Shown here piece after piece: positions 12,701 through 27,700 of a stretch of DNA of 64,000 bases. The stretch's first letter is position 1. Every line of letters starts with the position of its first letter. The position numbers were made by a program, and so were the translations under genes. Below the pieces are notes generated by a model. That model had not been told where the DNA came from, did no database searches, and saw nothing but the letters and a program-made list of their open reading frames with translations. This DNA is from Lutraria lutraria (Eukaryota > Mollusca > Bivalvia > Venerida > Mactridae), in assembly GCA_964023205.1 (NCBI GenBank), contig OZ026844.1, forward strand, positions 5,392,840 to 5,456,839. The letters run 5' to 3'.

Positions 12701-15700
12701 ACCTAATTATTTTTAGTATTTCATAAAGGATGGTGTTATTCAAATTTTTGCCTTGATTGGTATATTTACTGATTGCGTGCCACTGACATGTTTAATAATA
12801 CAATGGTTGTTTAAATTATCGTACCTATAGTTTGGACATATGGATGCTCAGTAATTTAAGTGTCAGTTACATACCAACAGTGCTATAAAGCATTTCTAGC
12901 CCAGATGACACGAGACAAGCTAAATATATACATTTTATACTAACTTTGCTCTACTATAAAAACAGCATTCTTACTTTAATTTTTAGTACATTCAAACATG
13001 CAGAAATAATAACAACATGATGCAACTGATGGGATCAGCTATTTTATTAACAGCTTGATGCAACAGCCTTGTGTTTAGTAAGGAAAAAGTTGGCCGCACA
13101 CAGATTGTAACGGACACAGTCATACATGAACACTTTGTTGTGTGTCAAGATGGCGTAGGACCAGATGTAATACGCGGGCGGATCTGCTATATTCAGCTTT
13201 AATTTGGCACCAAATCTGTCTTTTTTATTCAACTGATAAAAAATTTAATATGAATGGATCGTTAACACTCCTTTAGGTCCACAACATACAGTATGCTATA
13301 TTGGATTCGGAACCCAGGATCTGCATTTTACACCATGCCCATTCCATTTTCTTTCACACACTAACTCTAGTTGCACTTGTGTCCAAAAACAGACCGTTCA
13401 GTAAGAGATATAAGCCAACAATTGCAAATGTTTGCTTTTACTGAACGTTAATGGATTGACGCTGTTAATGGATTCTTTACTTCATAACCAGGGATCAGCT
13501 ATTTTTATGACAGCTTGATGTAACTGATAGATTTTTTAAAAACAAGGGATCAGCTGTTTCAACCAGCTGTTTTAATGACATTTAACATTATGATAGTACT
13601 TAATAACCAGGGATCAGCTGTTTTAAGCTAGAAAGTATACTATGTTAACAGTTCAGACTCAACTTCCAATTTGTACATGCCATTTATATAGTAAGACAAT
13701 AGAGTTGATGACTATCTAGGTTTTAAGCTTTTGTTTCCTTTTCTAAGGCCATCTTATTAAATTAAATAAGCAGTTTAATTACTTTTGATTTACATGAATA
13801 GTTGAATTTGAAACATTTTCTTCAAAAATCATTACAGGTCTTCACCATTTGATTAAACGTTTTGACAGAGTCATGCCATGCATAGATTTATAGATCATTA
13901 TATAAATGTTTCATGTACATGTATATATGTTGGGATTTACAGCCATTCATAAAGGTCAAATGTCAGAAGATTGTGTCAGATTGTGTCAGATTGTGTCAGA
14001 CATAATTGGTATAAAGTAGAATTGAGATTCACTGTTTTATCACCTGATATGTGTCCCATGAGGCCTGCAAATGTTCCTCCCAAAACTATACAATAAAATA
14101 TACATGCGTCATTTCAGTGAATGAATCAATTACAGTCAATTAACAAACCCATTCTAATCACAACAATAGTGTCAATTAAAATTTTACAAAACAAATAATA
14201 GTAATACATAACTTGATGCAATTTGAAAAAAAAGATTATTACATTTTACTTTAAGTCAATACCAGTATTTCTTTAACCCTTTACTCCACATACCAATATT
14301 TCCATTTACACTTAAGTTTTATTCTATCATCAATTTTTGCATGAAGGAACAATTAGTCATTACGAATACACATTGTCCAAAAAGGTCAGAAAAAAGCAAT
14401 TCTTTGTGTTAAAATCTTTCAGAATCATTATCATTCATCCATGTATTTGACAGGAGGACAAGATTTAAGACAAAAGTAGATAATGTAGACCCGAAAAAGT
14501 GTTTAAGGTAAAAATGTCATTATAATTTCAGAAAAAATAAAATTGTTTAGGTATTGATGTAAAGGGTTAAACAGAGACAACAATAACATGCAGAATATTC
14601 TTAAAGGTTGACCCACCTGGGCCCCTGCTCTGACAGCTTCAAACGTGTTTCTCTTCAGAGCATTTTCTTCAATAGCGGCATTTAGAGCTGTGACCCAGTC
14701 GTCTCTTTCCTCCAGTGTGGTACCATGTAAGGTAAATGAACGTTGTACTGATATAATACTAAACTCCATCTTATATTCATCTTGAGCTGCTACAGACACC
14801 TAATGATAATATTTATAACATAAGATAGTAATTATATACAAAGATAACATGGCAGTGAGAATGATGGTACATATTTTAAACCATGAGAAAAATATAAAAT
14901 GAACCTGAGGTGTAAGTTACTCTAACAGCTGAGTTGTAATATTTTGATAACACCAAATAAAATTTTCATGTTAAAATTAAGATCCCCTGCCAAATAGGCA
15001 TTTATACTTCATGAACTATGCAAGAACAGCCAAAGAAAAATTAAGGTTTTCATGAATTCTATTCGAAGGGGACAGAACAATGTTTTTGAACGAAATATCC
15101 CCGCAGCTTGACTCAAAGCAAAGGAAAATCATTGCAAATTTTTTTTAAAGAGTATTTCCCCATGTAGAGGGTGATATCAAATTGAAATGTGCACAGCAAA
15201 CAGAGGCATTGTCATAAGGACCATATGGCAAGCAAAAGAAGTTAAATTTTTGTTATATTTAAACACCTAGCTCAGATATATATATCAATATTTTTATGTT
15301 ATTATTGTGGATAAGATTTACTTAATGGTACCTTCATTCCAGCCAAGGGAAGTACATTATTAAGTCTGTAACCAGTAGCAACCGGTGTTGTATATAACAA
15401 AACATCGTTAAACTGAAAATAGATAACAACATTCAGAATTAGGTCAACAAAAGTATACATTGTTCATGTAACCATGACAACTAACCACCTTTTAGATCAA
15501 ATACACTTAAGTGTTCTTTGTAAATACAATACTGAAGAACTTATATAAATCATTGTATATGATTGTAACTGAAACAGGAAATTAATTAAAAATGGATTGA
15601 TTTATCAAATCATAATTAATAAGAATTATGGGAATATTACTGAAAACTTGAAACAACATCATATTTTTTCTTGGAAAAATTACAAGTATATGTATTGCAT

Positions 15701-18700
15701 ACATCATTGAATAACGACTTATTATTGATAATTGGACTGTCATACTTAATTCTATCTGTTTGTTATTTAAGTGGTATAAACAAAATTTCAAAAAATAATA
15801 ATGTATCTGCAAATATTTACTCATTCATACACCAAAAAATGTTATTTTTCCAATCACAACTTTGGTAAGATGTTTTTTTTTGTAATTATACATACATGAA
15901 TGAGGGATGGAAAAATGTTTAATATACAGGTCAGAAGATTGATCAGAACAGTAGCACATAGTACTAAAACATTATACAATAAAATCCCGAAAACTGAAAT
16001 TTCCTGAAAATCAGACAATTTTTTAAGTCCTACTATTTTTGCGGACATTTTCAAAAGTTCTCTGAAAACTGGAATTGTCAGGAAACCAGACTTTTGGCCC
16101 AGTCTGGAAGAGGTCCGGTTTTCTGTTTTTTTTTACAGTAAATCATTTACCAGAAAGAAATATCTTGGTTGCATTTCCTTTCTTGATATTTTCTTCAATT
16201 CACCTTCCTTTAGGAAAAGCTAAAAAAGAACACAATGAAATGATTAAGATAAATACATAGTAATAAATTGTTTCAGACAATATTTTCACTTTTTGTTTTC
16301 ATCAAATGCTTTTCAGTAAGTATGTTTAATATCAATAAAAATACCAGAAGGTCGATTGATGAATATTAAATAATTCAGACAATCAAACAAACAGACAAGA
16401 AAAATGTCCAAACCAGAATGAAACAAACGTTTTCACAGGTTCAACATAACAAAATCCAAATTCCTATTATAGTCACAAGATGATGTCACTTTCAGCAAAT
16501 ATAAACATACATTTATACGTTGTTTAACAACCCAATCAAAAGCTATGGTAATTTTAGAGCCGCCACAGAGAGAGGGGAGATAAGATATATTGAAGAAGCA
16601 TTCCAGAAACACTGAACGGCAGAGCCGAGATTCGAACTCACAACCTTTCGTTCAGAAGTCCAGTGCGTTACCACTAGCCGACCCAAAATATAACATCAGT
16701 CAAATATATAAAAGAGAATACTTACCCTTCCAGGTTTAATGACCTCAAACTGACCTATCAATGACCTTTGTATCTCCAACATTTTTTGCACATAATCCTG
16801 TTTTAAGAATACAAGCATTATTATCAATCTCACAATATCTATATAATAATGTAACATTACGTCATGAGCTGTTTTCAGTAGACTGAGCATTAAAAGTATG
16901 TCTCATGGTGAATGGACCAAAATCACATACAAGCTGATACCAATAGATTCAGTGACATATTTAGTGATAGACACTGATCACTTAACATTACATGTAATGA
17001 TTAACATTCAACAACAATTTCACAAAAAAATACGAAGTCAATGATGATAAAAAAATCAAGTTAATACATAGGACAAGTAGAAACATCAAAAAGTGTCAGA
17101 ACAAACTACAGCTTGTCAGAGACGTGAAGAATACCTCCACATGCCACTTTGACACAGATGTGTTCATGTTACCACCCCATATTTGTCCTGTCATCTTGAA
17201 GTGTGACCTTGGAGGTACGGGTCTGATTCTTGCCCGCTTCACACTGCCTAAGGTAGGTGAACAATCAAGCTAAGTTATTTTGAAATCAATAAACAACAAT
17301 GTGACAGCCTTAACGAGAAATGTGATGTGACAGGACAGAACATTTTACATGATTCCTGTATGGCCCCCACCACTGATAGTGGGTTGGGGTATAAAAAAAA
17401 CATAAATCAAGATTTATAATCAGCCAGGAGATTTAGAGATTATTCTAAAGACGACAGCACAGATAATATCATGAAAGACTTTACCTCACGTCGCATGTTT
17501 TCATTAGCATGATGAGCCACTTCACTAACAATAGCCAGTGCAGCTGCAAGTAAAATAGAGCAGGAATCATATACCGGTACATTATTAATCATACTACAGG
17601 AAGATCATGAGAGAGAGTATGGACATGGACTTTGTATGACGTTAAACCACAGAGAATAAAATCTCCTGAATAAGAAACTGAAAGTTTCCAGTGAATTACA
17701 TAATTACAAATAGGAAGGATATTATGCACTTTTGTTATAACTGTGACACTATATATCATATGAATACAAAGAGATGTAGTAATGTACCATTAGAATAATA
17801 AACAATTTAAGTCCAGCAAGTTATATGATTTAAGAAGACCCAAAGCAAACACTGAATTAAAACACATAGAGTCAAACCTGTAGACAAAGGCCACCCTTGG
17901 AGACAAAATGTGGCCTTCAGTCCTAGGTCATTTTGTTCTAAATAATCAATGACTGTTTTTCAAAGAATGGCCTTTATTCACAGGGTGACCCTTATACAAA
18001 GGTGAGCACTAAGACAGGTAAAAACGGGATTGATTGAACATAATTATCTGATTGAAAACAAGTAAATCGATATGAATGTTTTGTTAAATAAGTTGGAAGT
18101 TTTGTGAACTTCAGTATTGACAGACTTCTGTAGATACAACAACTTACTTTGCATGTCTTTCATTTCAGGACAATCTGGAGGTAAATGCTTCATGTAATCT
18201 GAAAAATCATTAACATAAATAATTCATAAAAATAATTCATAAAAATAATTCATAAAAATAATTCAAAAACATAATCCATATAATTATTTCATTAAAAATT
18301 CTTGAAAAAAATTCCACCAAACAGCAAATATTCACAAAATAGAATGTCAAGCTGAAAAGCAATCTATATAATTATAAATGAATGACCATAATATATACAA
18401 CCATCACTTCTGCAATACTGTATGTCACAAATATTTTAACAATAATACATCAAAACAAACATACTACAATTCATATAAGCCTTCCAATGACCTTTATTGA
18501 CAGGTGGCCTTTATTTGGAGTTATTTTTATTCTAAATAATAGATGACAGTTTTTAAAAATATGGCCTTTATTTGCAGGGTGGCCTTTACTCAGAAGTGGT
18601 TGCTAACACAGGTTTAACTGTATTTAGAATCTGGTCAGCTCTTACTACAGCGACTTAAGTAACTTTTCCCATGATGAATGAGCATTGTGTATATTATTAT

Positions 18701-21700
18701 GTCACCATAATGATATACAGTCAAACCTATGTTAGCGACCACCTCTGAATAAAGGTCACCTCCATGTTAAAGACCACCCTGTCAATAAGTCCATTTCTTT
18801 AAAAACCATCATTTATTATTTGCAATAAAAAGACCTCAGAATAAAGGTCACCTGTCAATAAAGGCCACACTATGTATTTCCCAAGGGTGGCCTTTGTTTA
18901 CATGTCTCACTGTAGTTATAAATCATACCTTGTAGAAGAAGTCTGTACTGTGGTATTCTTTGTATAGGTTTTAACATGTAATGTTTCAATGCCAGACTTG
19001 CACATCTTGGACTTAACTACAATAATAACAACTGTATGTGAATAGAAATGATATGATTAATAAACACAAATAATAAAACAGCTGCTACAGCATTTTAAAT
19101 TTCCTGTAATCAGGAAGTGAAGGAAAACATAGCATATGTTTCTATTAATCACATAAAAAAGACTAAAATCAAACTATCCTTCAGTAGTATGAGACTTTTA
19201 CTAAGATAATTAAATTATTTTTCCTCAATATTCCAAATGAAAATCTTTGAAAGCATATTTTCAGAGAGTAGTGATTGGTGATCAAGTGGTAATGCATTAG
19301 ACTATTAAATGAAAAGTTGTGGATTAGATTCTCTGCTTTGACTTTTCCGATTTTCTTAGGCACGCTTTTTCAGTGTGTCCCCAACCGACAACTGAGCCAA
19401 AAACTGTGTCTAGAAAAGCACAGGGAAAAGGGTGAAAAGTGTATCGCTGCTTTACATTGAGCATGAAAAAGAAATAGGAAAAGCTATTCAAAAAGAGTAG
19501 GGATATAAATGCCTGGTTCTCCTGTATCTTATCTCCCCTCTCTCTGAGGTGGCTCTGAAATGACCATAGCTATCAAATGGTCCGTTAAACAGATCGATGG
19601 TTCAGCGCAACACTGTCGTAACTTGTTCTTATTCCAGTATGAGTTATGACACTGTTGCGTTGAACCCTCGTTAAAATAAAATTAAATATTCTCAGACTTT
19701 GCAATGTAAAATATAAAATTGTGGCACATCTTTAGAGGGTCTATTCTTACCTCAAAATCCTTAACACAAGCTTGGAATTGTGGGTATTTCTTCAATGCTT
19801 CATCCAGGGTAGATGTAATTGTTTCGAAATCACGAATGTAAGAAGAATATAACTTTAAGAATGGTCCCTTCTTAACAAAAATATCAGATATACATTTCTT
19901 CTCTTCCCTGAAAAAAAAGACACTGATTTGAAGTCTGCAAAGGAAACATCACGCAACCAAATCAAGATAAAATTGTCAAATTGTACACTATACATAATAA
20001 AATATAGATTTCTGATATAGTGTGAAACAACAGAGTATACCTTTTATAGCTTTTCATACACTATGGGAGTTGTTGGTCATCAGATCATATGGAAACATTG
20101 TTCATAATGATATCATACATAACTCTATAGCTTTTCACAGACTTGAAGAATACCCCCACACGCTGCTAGCATTGACACTGTTAATGTTATTTTCACCCTC
20201 ATCACAGTAAAGGAACATTTTTTTGCTGCTTGCAACTAACAATAAAGAATTTGGTTTCCTTTCAATGAACAATTTGGATGCAGCCTAGACAAAGCAAGCC
20301 CAATATTTGACCTTCAAGTGTGATCTTGATCTTGGCAGTAAGGGCCTGATTCTTACACACAACATACTGTTCATGTAGGTGAACAATCATGCCATGTTGT
20401 TTTGAAATCTATCGGAGAATAACAATGTTATCGCCCTGAAAAGAAATGGGATGAGACGGGACATTTTATGTGATTCCCGTATTGCCCCACCACTTAAAGT
20501 GGGTGGGGGAATAAATGTAAACCTAAGACTGGTAGAAGAATGCAGACTTGCCACTGGCCAATTTCAAAACGGTACCAAAAACTAACCAATCAGAGGCAAC
20601 AATAAGTTCATACCATTTACTGATCCTTTCTTCCAAATCTTTTAACAAGCCTTCATTGAAGATTTCAAGTTGTGGAAGGTAGTCAAGAATTCTATTTAAG
20701 GTTTCTGTAGGTATGATTGGTCGACTTAACTTCTCTGTGGCAGACGTCACATGCAGTCTGAAATCCTAGATTAAACAAATCAAGTCATTATGAGTGTATG
20801 AGTGCAATTTCAGTTTAAACAATTTATTATCTATTTCAAAGGATTTAACACTATTTTCAATATTATTTCTATTATATTGTGGCAGGCAGTTATCCTAACC
20901 AGCTTCACAGGACTTCATTTAGACCTTGGCAGGTACTAACTACATTCTATCCAAGGTACCTCACATAAATCAGAGGTGGAGGACATAGGATGTAATATCT
21001 TCAATCAAAATTGTCATGGACAATGTGAGCCATTCCAGGATACAAACTCACAACCTCTTGATCAGTCGACCAAGGCTCTATCCACTGAGCTAACCGGGCG
21101 GGCCTTCATTTTCTCAATTATCTATTTAAAATGAATTTTTTGGAAAATGACTACAACCAAGGCAGAAAGATTTGACTTTACCGAGGCCAGTCTTCAACAA
21201 AAGAGAAAGAATACCAATGTCAAATCAGGAAAATAATTACACATTTTCAGCATAATACAATTCAGAATATAAAAGGGGAGGAATTTAACTAAAGTTCTGT
21301 ACCAAAACTTACGAATATCTGTAAATCAGTATTTGATGAACTTGTACATGTATATGTTAAGGTCAACAAATGCAGATGTTTAAGTGAAAATTGTCATATA
21401 TCCTGGTTCTAAGTAAACTTGTGATATAATTTATGAGAAAGACAATCCTTATAAGTTTCAACAATATTTACTTACAGTAATTATTTAATGTACATGAATC
21501 AAAATTAAACTTTGACAATAAAATGCTGCATAAAATTCAATTTAACATTTAATTTACTCATGATATGTACAAACTGTCATTTTTTTCCAGTTGACCCCCC
21601 ACCCCCACCCGTTACCTATAATTCCAAGGAGTCACAAGTTGAAATTCTCAGGGTGCAAATAAACCCTGAAAATTGGTCCAGTGAATACAAAATTAATGAT

Positions 21701-24700
21701 CATATACATACATCATATCATATACAGTATAACCTCTCCAGAGCGACTCTCTCTTCAAAAACAGTATGATTCTTTCCCACTGCGCAATTTGAATATTAAT
21801 TTAACCTCTTTTGAGCAACAACCTCTCAACCACAATAATTTTGCTACTCCCAAAAGGGGGTTGCTTTGTAGAGGTTGCAATGTACATATACTTACCACAT
21901 TTAATAATTTGAGTACATCAACAAACACACGTTCTGATGAAGTAATCTCTTGTGCTATCATGAATAACTTCTTCTCGCGTTTACGAGATATCTGAAAACA
22001 AAAACACAATGTTTGTAATTCAGAAAACTATAATCTTAGTTTATTAATCTAACATAATTTTATCTGTCAGGAATAATGATAAAAACGTGTTTCTACCGTC
22101 ATGGAAAGTATATGTTATGTGTTATATTACATGTATATGTTATGTGTTATATTACATGTATATGTTATGTGTTATATTACATGTATATGACAAGATAATG
22201 ATGCTGATTATCTGAACATAGTATCAGTATTAAAAGCTTATACTGAAATTCATGCATCACACCAGATGTTTATTATTTATTTTTCAACAATTTTACAGTT
22301 ATATACCACAGCCACCCATTGACCTGACCAGTTTTTCCTAGATGATATACTTAACCAGTACTAACTTACCCTACCACAGGGGACCTGCATCTTCTCTACA
22401 TATGGAGGAAGATGGACACTTTTTTCGAATTTTCATAGAAGAACCGGATGTTAAATATCAAAATTCCCAAGTAGAATATACAGTCAAACCTGTGAACCAA
22501 GGCCACCCTTGGGAAAGACACAATGTGGCTTTTATTGACAGGTGGCCCTCATTTGGAGGTGGCCTCTAACACAGGTTTAACTGTACATTAAATGACAATA
22601 TGATCTCCTCTAGCTATTCTTCCACCACTATTAAATCTGGGAAAGTCACCAAAATAACCTTGGCTGTTGATGCGATATCAAACCCCAGGGAAAATCAAAG
22701 TACTGAAAGACTCTACTTTCATAACAGTCACCTCCTTACAGCATCCATTTTTACCCTTCCCATTGGTGGCTGTTGGAGGAAGGTAACACTGATGTATGTC
22801 CATCATATATCTATGTTGCGGTTTAGTTCAAGTATAGAAACCTAGGGACTCCAAATATCTATGGATGGGACTCCTATTTTTTCAGCTTGGGAGTCAGGGG
22901 ACTGCACTCCCGACTTCCAAAATCCGAGTGAGAGCCCTGTAGTACTCATGGAAACTTAACTTATATAGACATGCACTGCAACATGAAATAGGAACTTAAG
23001 TTTAACAATTACATGGTGGATGTAGAAAAACATAGTACTTTGGTCTGCTTCAAAATTAATGCCCACTGAGTGAGTGACAGCTATGGAAATTTTAACTATA
23101 ATTCAGTTTCCAAAAAGGAAACCAAATAATGATCAGTTGAAGTCACTATATTTAAACATTATGTCATAATATTGTTGTCATTTAATGTTTTAACAATAGA
23201 GGTACTGGGGTATTTAAGAAAACAGGAAGATACACCAAACAATTTTTGATTTACTGAAGTCATAAATATAACTGTCTATCACCAATATAAAGTAGAAAAT
23301 ATAGGAAGTTTACAGACAAGAATTTCAATATACAGAACAATAGAGCTAGATCTTTAAATAGCCATACCTAATGTTAATGTTTTTTAAAAACTTATTTATT
23401 TAAGGAGACATTTTGTAACTTGTAACTTGTTTATTTACTGTTTTTTGGCCATTAACTCATACAGAATAGATCATTAATGACAGTATAAATTAATATTGAT
23501 GTTCAATTGTAGATGATGAAAAACCTCATACCCCAGGTTGTCCACCATTAACAAAATCGTATTTCATTATTCTTAATATTTTATCAAATCTTTTCTAATT
23601 TTAAAAACGTAATATAACATTAGATATTTATCTAAGAAAGAAGTACACATCAATACACACCATCTTGGAAAAATTAAAACTCATTTGGCCAAACAGTTTT
23701 TGAGTTACACACCGATTCCTGAAATTGCCAGTTTTATTTATTTTTTTTCAACTTTGAGCCCAAAAATATCACTTTTGCACCATGGGATTCTTGGGGACTT
23801 TTTTCTGGGTGTTATTCACCACAAACAGAACCAACATACCAAAAATGGCACATGTACTAATTAATTCCCCAAAATATTTATGATGACTGGGCTGAAGAAC
23901 ATGGATTGGAATATATACAATGTATGTAGATCATTAAATTCTGATCTATATCTGTAGCATTCTGTTAGATAATGTTGACAGCTGACTAACAAAGCCTCAA
24001 GAAATTATTTGTTTCTGGTTATGAGTATCATAAGAAATAGGGATAGACTAAGGTCAGGGCTTCTTTTTGGCCTTAAAGACATTGAACAGCTACTATTTAA
24101 GTGACCCCCCCCCCCCAAATCCACATGACTTTGTGGTCTAATTTTATTGCCCCTAATCAGATAAAACCAGTCTGGTCACGGTCTGTAGACTTGACACCTA
24201 GTCAAAAAGTGGGGTAATAAATGTTATTGATTTACAGTGATAATAAGTTTATGACTAAATTGCTTTTGTTTTTATAAGTGCTAGTCTATCAATGACCCTG
24301 TCTGTTTTATTACCCACCCTACTGTGGAATTAGGGGACTTTCTGGTCCATAAGTCACATGCCTCGCATTCCTGGTTCAATGTCTTTAAAGCAGAAAGCGT
24401 GTAAAGTAAGTTTGTGAGGGGTGGTTCCAGTCCTTTTACCATCAGTATTAGAGTCATTTACAGCATCATGTGAGTCACTGACTTAATCATGTGATCCTGG
24501 GTCTATAATCATCCGATCCTGGGTCACCTACCAGTACATTTTCTTAGCAAGCCACTTCAAACTTTCCCATGCAAATTGAAAATCATAAATGACATATTCT
24601 GGGCTCTCATTCCAATCTTCACACAGAAACATGGGTCATACCAGTTTTTTTATTCAACAACTTTGGATCATTAAATCGGAACTTAGTAGGAAGCTTTTAA

Positions 24701-27700
24701 ATATACAAAATGTACATCCTTACAATCACATGAAAGCTTTACTGAAGGTCAAATAAAATGACAGAGTATAATGTAATACATTAGGGTTTTCTATATAATA
24801 TAGCTGTAGCCTGTAAAGGGCACCTTCCTCTCAGAAAATTTTCCTGAAATCATGTAATTTTCCCATATTTCCAATTCACTCCTTGAAATTTCGTTCCTCA
24901 AATTAGTTTCAGGCGAGAATGAATTTTTTCCCTAAAAGAGGCTTCAACCTGCTATTTCATCCCTATATTAAAGGCTAGGGCACCTTCCTAAAACATTTAG
25001 AAATCCCTGTACATAGAGAATATATTTACCTTGCCAAGCATATTAGGACTACCACAGTCCTCATGTGTCACACAATCCAAATATTTCTTTATATAAGTAT
25101 TACTCTGAACACTCATGACTGAAGTTTTATATTAACATTCACAAATAATAACAAACTTATATTTTATCCGAACAAAACTTCTAAAATCTTGTCACTAAAT
25201 CACCATCACAAAAACACGCATTAAATATTAATTTCCATCAATACACAACAACAACATGTTGTTTAACATAATATGTGTTCCCTGTCATGTCTGATTTGGT
25301 CAACAAAATCCAACAAAATTATTTAAGTTAATCAGTATAAAACTCATCTTCAGACCATTTCATTGTTTATTCACTTCAATATAATGATTTTATCATATGA
25401 ACACACTTTAATTATTTGTCAATTATGATATACAGGAAGTTAACGCTTTTACAAATTCAGAGACTATTGACACTACGTAAACATCCTAGTTTTCCAAAGT
25501 TTCCAAACTACATTAAAGTATGTTTAAATTTTCTCTAATTATGGTTTATTGCACCTAATAATCTTCTATACAATAATTCATCAGTTTGATAAAACACTGA
25601 AGTAAGTGAATATCTAATGCCAAACTGGTTACAACCATATAGCATTAATGAAAGGATTTTATTCCATATTCAGTTCAAAACACATTTGGACTAAACAGCA
25701 AATTATGTAAATCTATGCTGTTTCTTCTGACCTGGTTTTTGATAAAATGTATACAATGTATTGCACATCACAGGACCTGCTCATTCATGGTCACATATTA
25801 CATTTATATATCTATATACAGTGACACTTCACTTAATATGGCATGGATTTAACACTGACTTTAAAGTCTTGGGGTCCTTTGGACAGGCACTGGTTGTTGT
25901 TTTAGTGGGGTCCTGCCATAAATTTCAGGGGTCCCTAAGTCTGTCTGGTTTATTTTATCACATGTATGGTATCGAATATTTGCAAGAATTTACTCTTACC
26001 AGAAAAAAATTCAAAGATTTATTTTCAGCAGAGATAATTATGTATCTAATGAAAATAGCTAGTAAAATATTACGCAGTGATCTCCCTTACTTTAATACCA
26101 GGAGTATATGTAAAGAAAAGTATACGTCCCACAGGACTTGATTTGGACATTTTAGGGGTCCTGGGTAGAATTTTTGGCGTATTTGATACAAAACAAGCAT
26201 CCTGTAAATCCCTGGACGGGGCCTGTATGGTCAAGTGGTTATTCTCCAGTATTTTATCTCCCCTCTCTCCGGGGAGGCTATAAAATATATAGGTGTCGAA
26301 TGGGCTGTTAAAGACCCAACATGCGATCAGACTATCGTATTATCAGTGATAGACATACGGCAAATGCCGACTTAAACTCCTTCCTCTAATTCAAATTTGA
26401 ATATCTGTTATAAACTGTTTTGAAAATATAAGAACCTAAATCTTGATACATTTTGAAGTTTCTTATCTGCACTGATAAAAAGAATCATCCAGCTACATTC
26501 AGAATTTTTTACAGTGATAAAAACACCATTTAATATCAAATATTTTGAAAAAACTCTCCCTGAGCTGAATACAGTTTAAAAATCAAGGGAAACCACCCAC
26601 CAGTCATTACCTCCCTTTTATACCTAGGTTGGGTCTTTAAATAATGGATAAATAGACTCAAAGCTGGTTATATTATCAAGGTGTAAATGTACTGTAATAC
26701 TTGTAAATGCTATAACAATAGATGAACATGAAATATATGATTAATCAAGGAATTTAATCCAACCAGTTTTATTGTCCTGGTAATTGTAAACATGTCGACA
26801 TCCAGTTTAACCAAGAGGCTGTTTCTTAATATATTTAAATAGACATACATTGTTTAGTCTTTAAATTAAGTACTTAAAGCATCTACACTAAAAATAACAA
26901 CAATTCATTATCACCAGGCTCAAGTAAAGCTCACTGTTTTATGCCCCCTTAAACAAACTAAGTTCATGCATCTTAATTGCCTCAATAGCTAAACAAGAGG
27001 GCCAAGATGGCCCTATATCGCTCACATAAGAATCATTGTTTTCTGATGAAAACATTGTTTTGAGCCCACATCATGAGGTTTGTTGTTATCAAGGTTTTCT
27101 TGTGATTTGACCTAGTGACCTAGTTTGATACTAATAACTATCTGTTGGCACTTCATACTCAGGTGAGCTAAAAACTGCAATAATGCTACTGCATGGATGA
27201 AAACACCATAAAAATTCACTTGTTAGGTTTTTACGTCCTACTTTGCTAATAAACCTATAAATTTACAATTACTAGTAGTGCAACAGCATTCTATTTCTAT
27301 TACATTTATGATTCTTTTCCATGACAAATAGAATTAGCAAAGTAGGCAAGATAACACTAAAACTAAAAGCCTTCTCACACAATTCAGGGGCTGTGGTAAA
27401 AGCTTTTAGATTCAAAATTTGCATTCCTCAATAAAAATTCTATACGTGACTATCTGAGATCTTAAGGACAATTACATCATTGACAGTAAACAATAACTCA
27501 AAATCATGTGGTCGTAGTAATGTAAGTTCAGATGATGTCATGAAATGAAACTAGGCAAAAGCTGTATTATTATTGTAATTAAAATACTTTTAAGTGACTC
27601 ATTAACATAATTGTTTGAAATGTATCAAAACAATCGCTGAAAATGGTCATGCACACACTACAGTATCAAACATATATAAAACTAAAATATTAAAGTTCAT

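Larger units (their letters stand above)
8372..14043. other. Intron 16 (5.7 kb), no exon seen
   Basis: The longest intron in the 3' half of the gene. Apart from the repeats listed separately, it holds a T tract near 12000 and three ATTGTGTCAG units near 13970-14000. No convincing coding exon was found. Confidence 0.5.

Noticed and set aside
16151..16207. Shorter exon 13 starting after AAAG at 16208
   Set aside because: It keeps frame but deletes LFLK, which matches the family at PH1 start. The upstream acceptor has a much better pyrimidine tract.
16075..16260. Plus-strand 61-residue open frame
   Set aside because: Antisense to FGD6 exon 13; no similarity seen.
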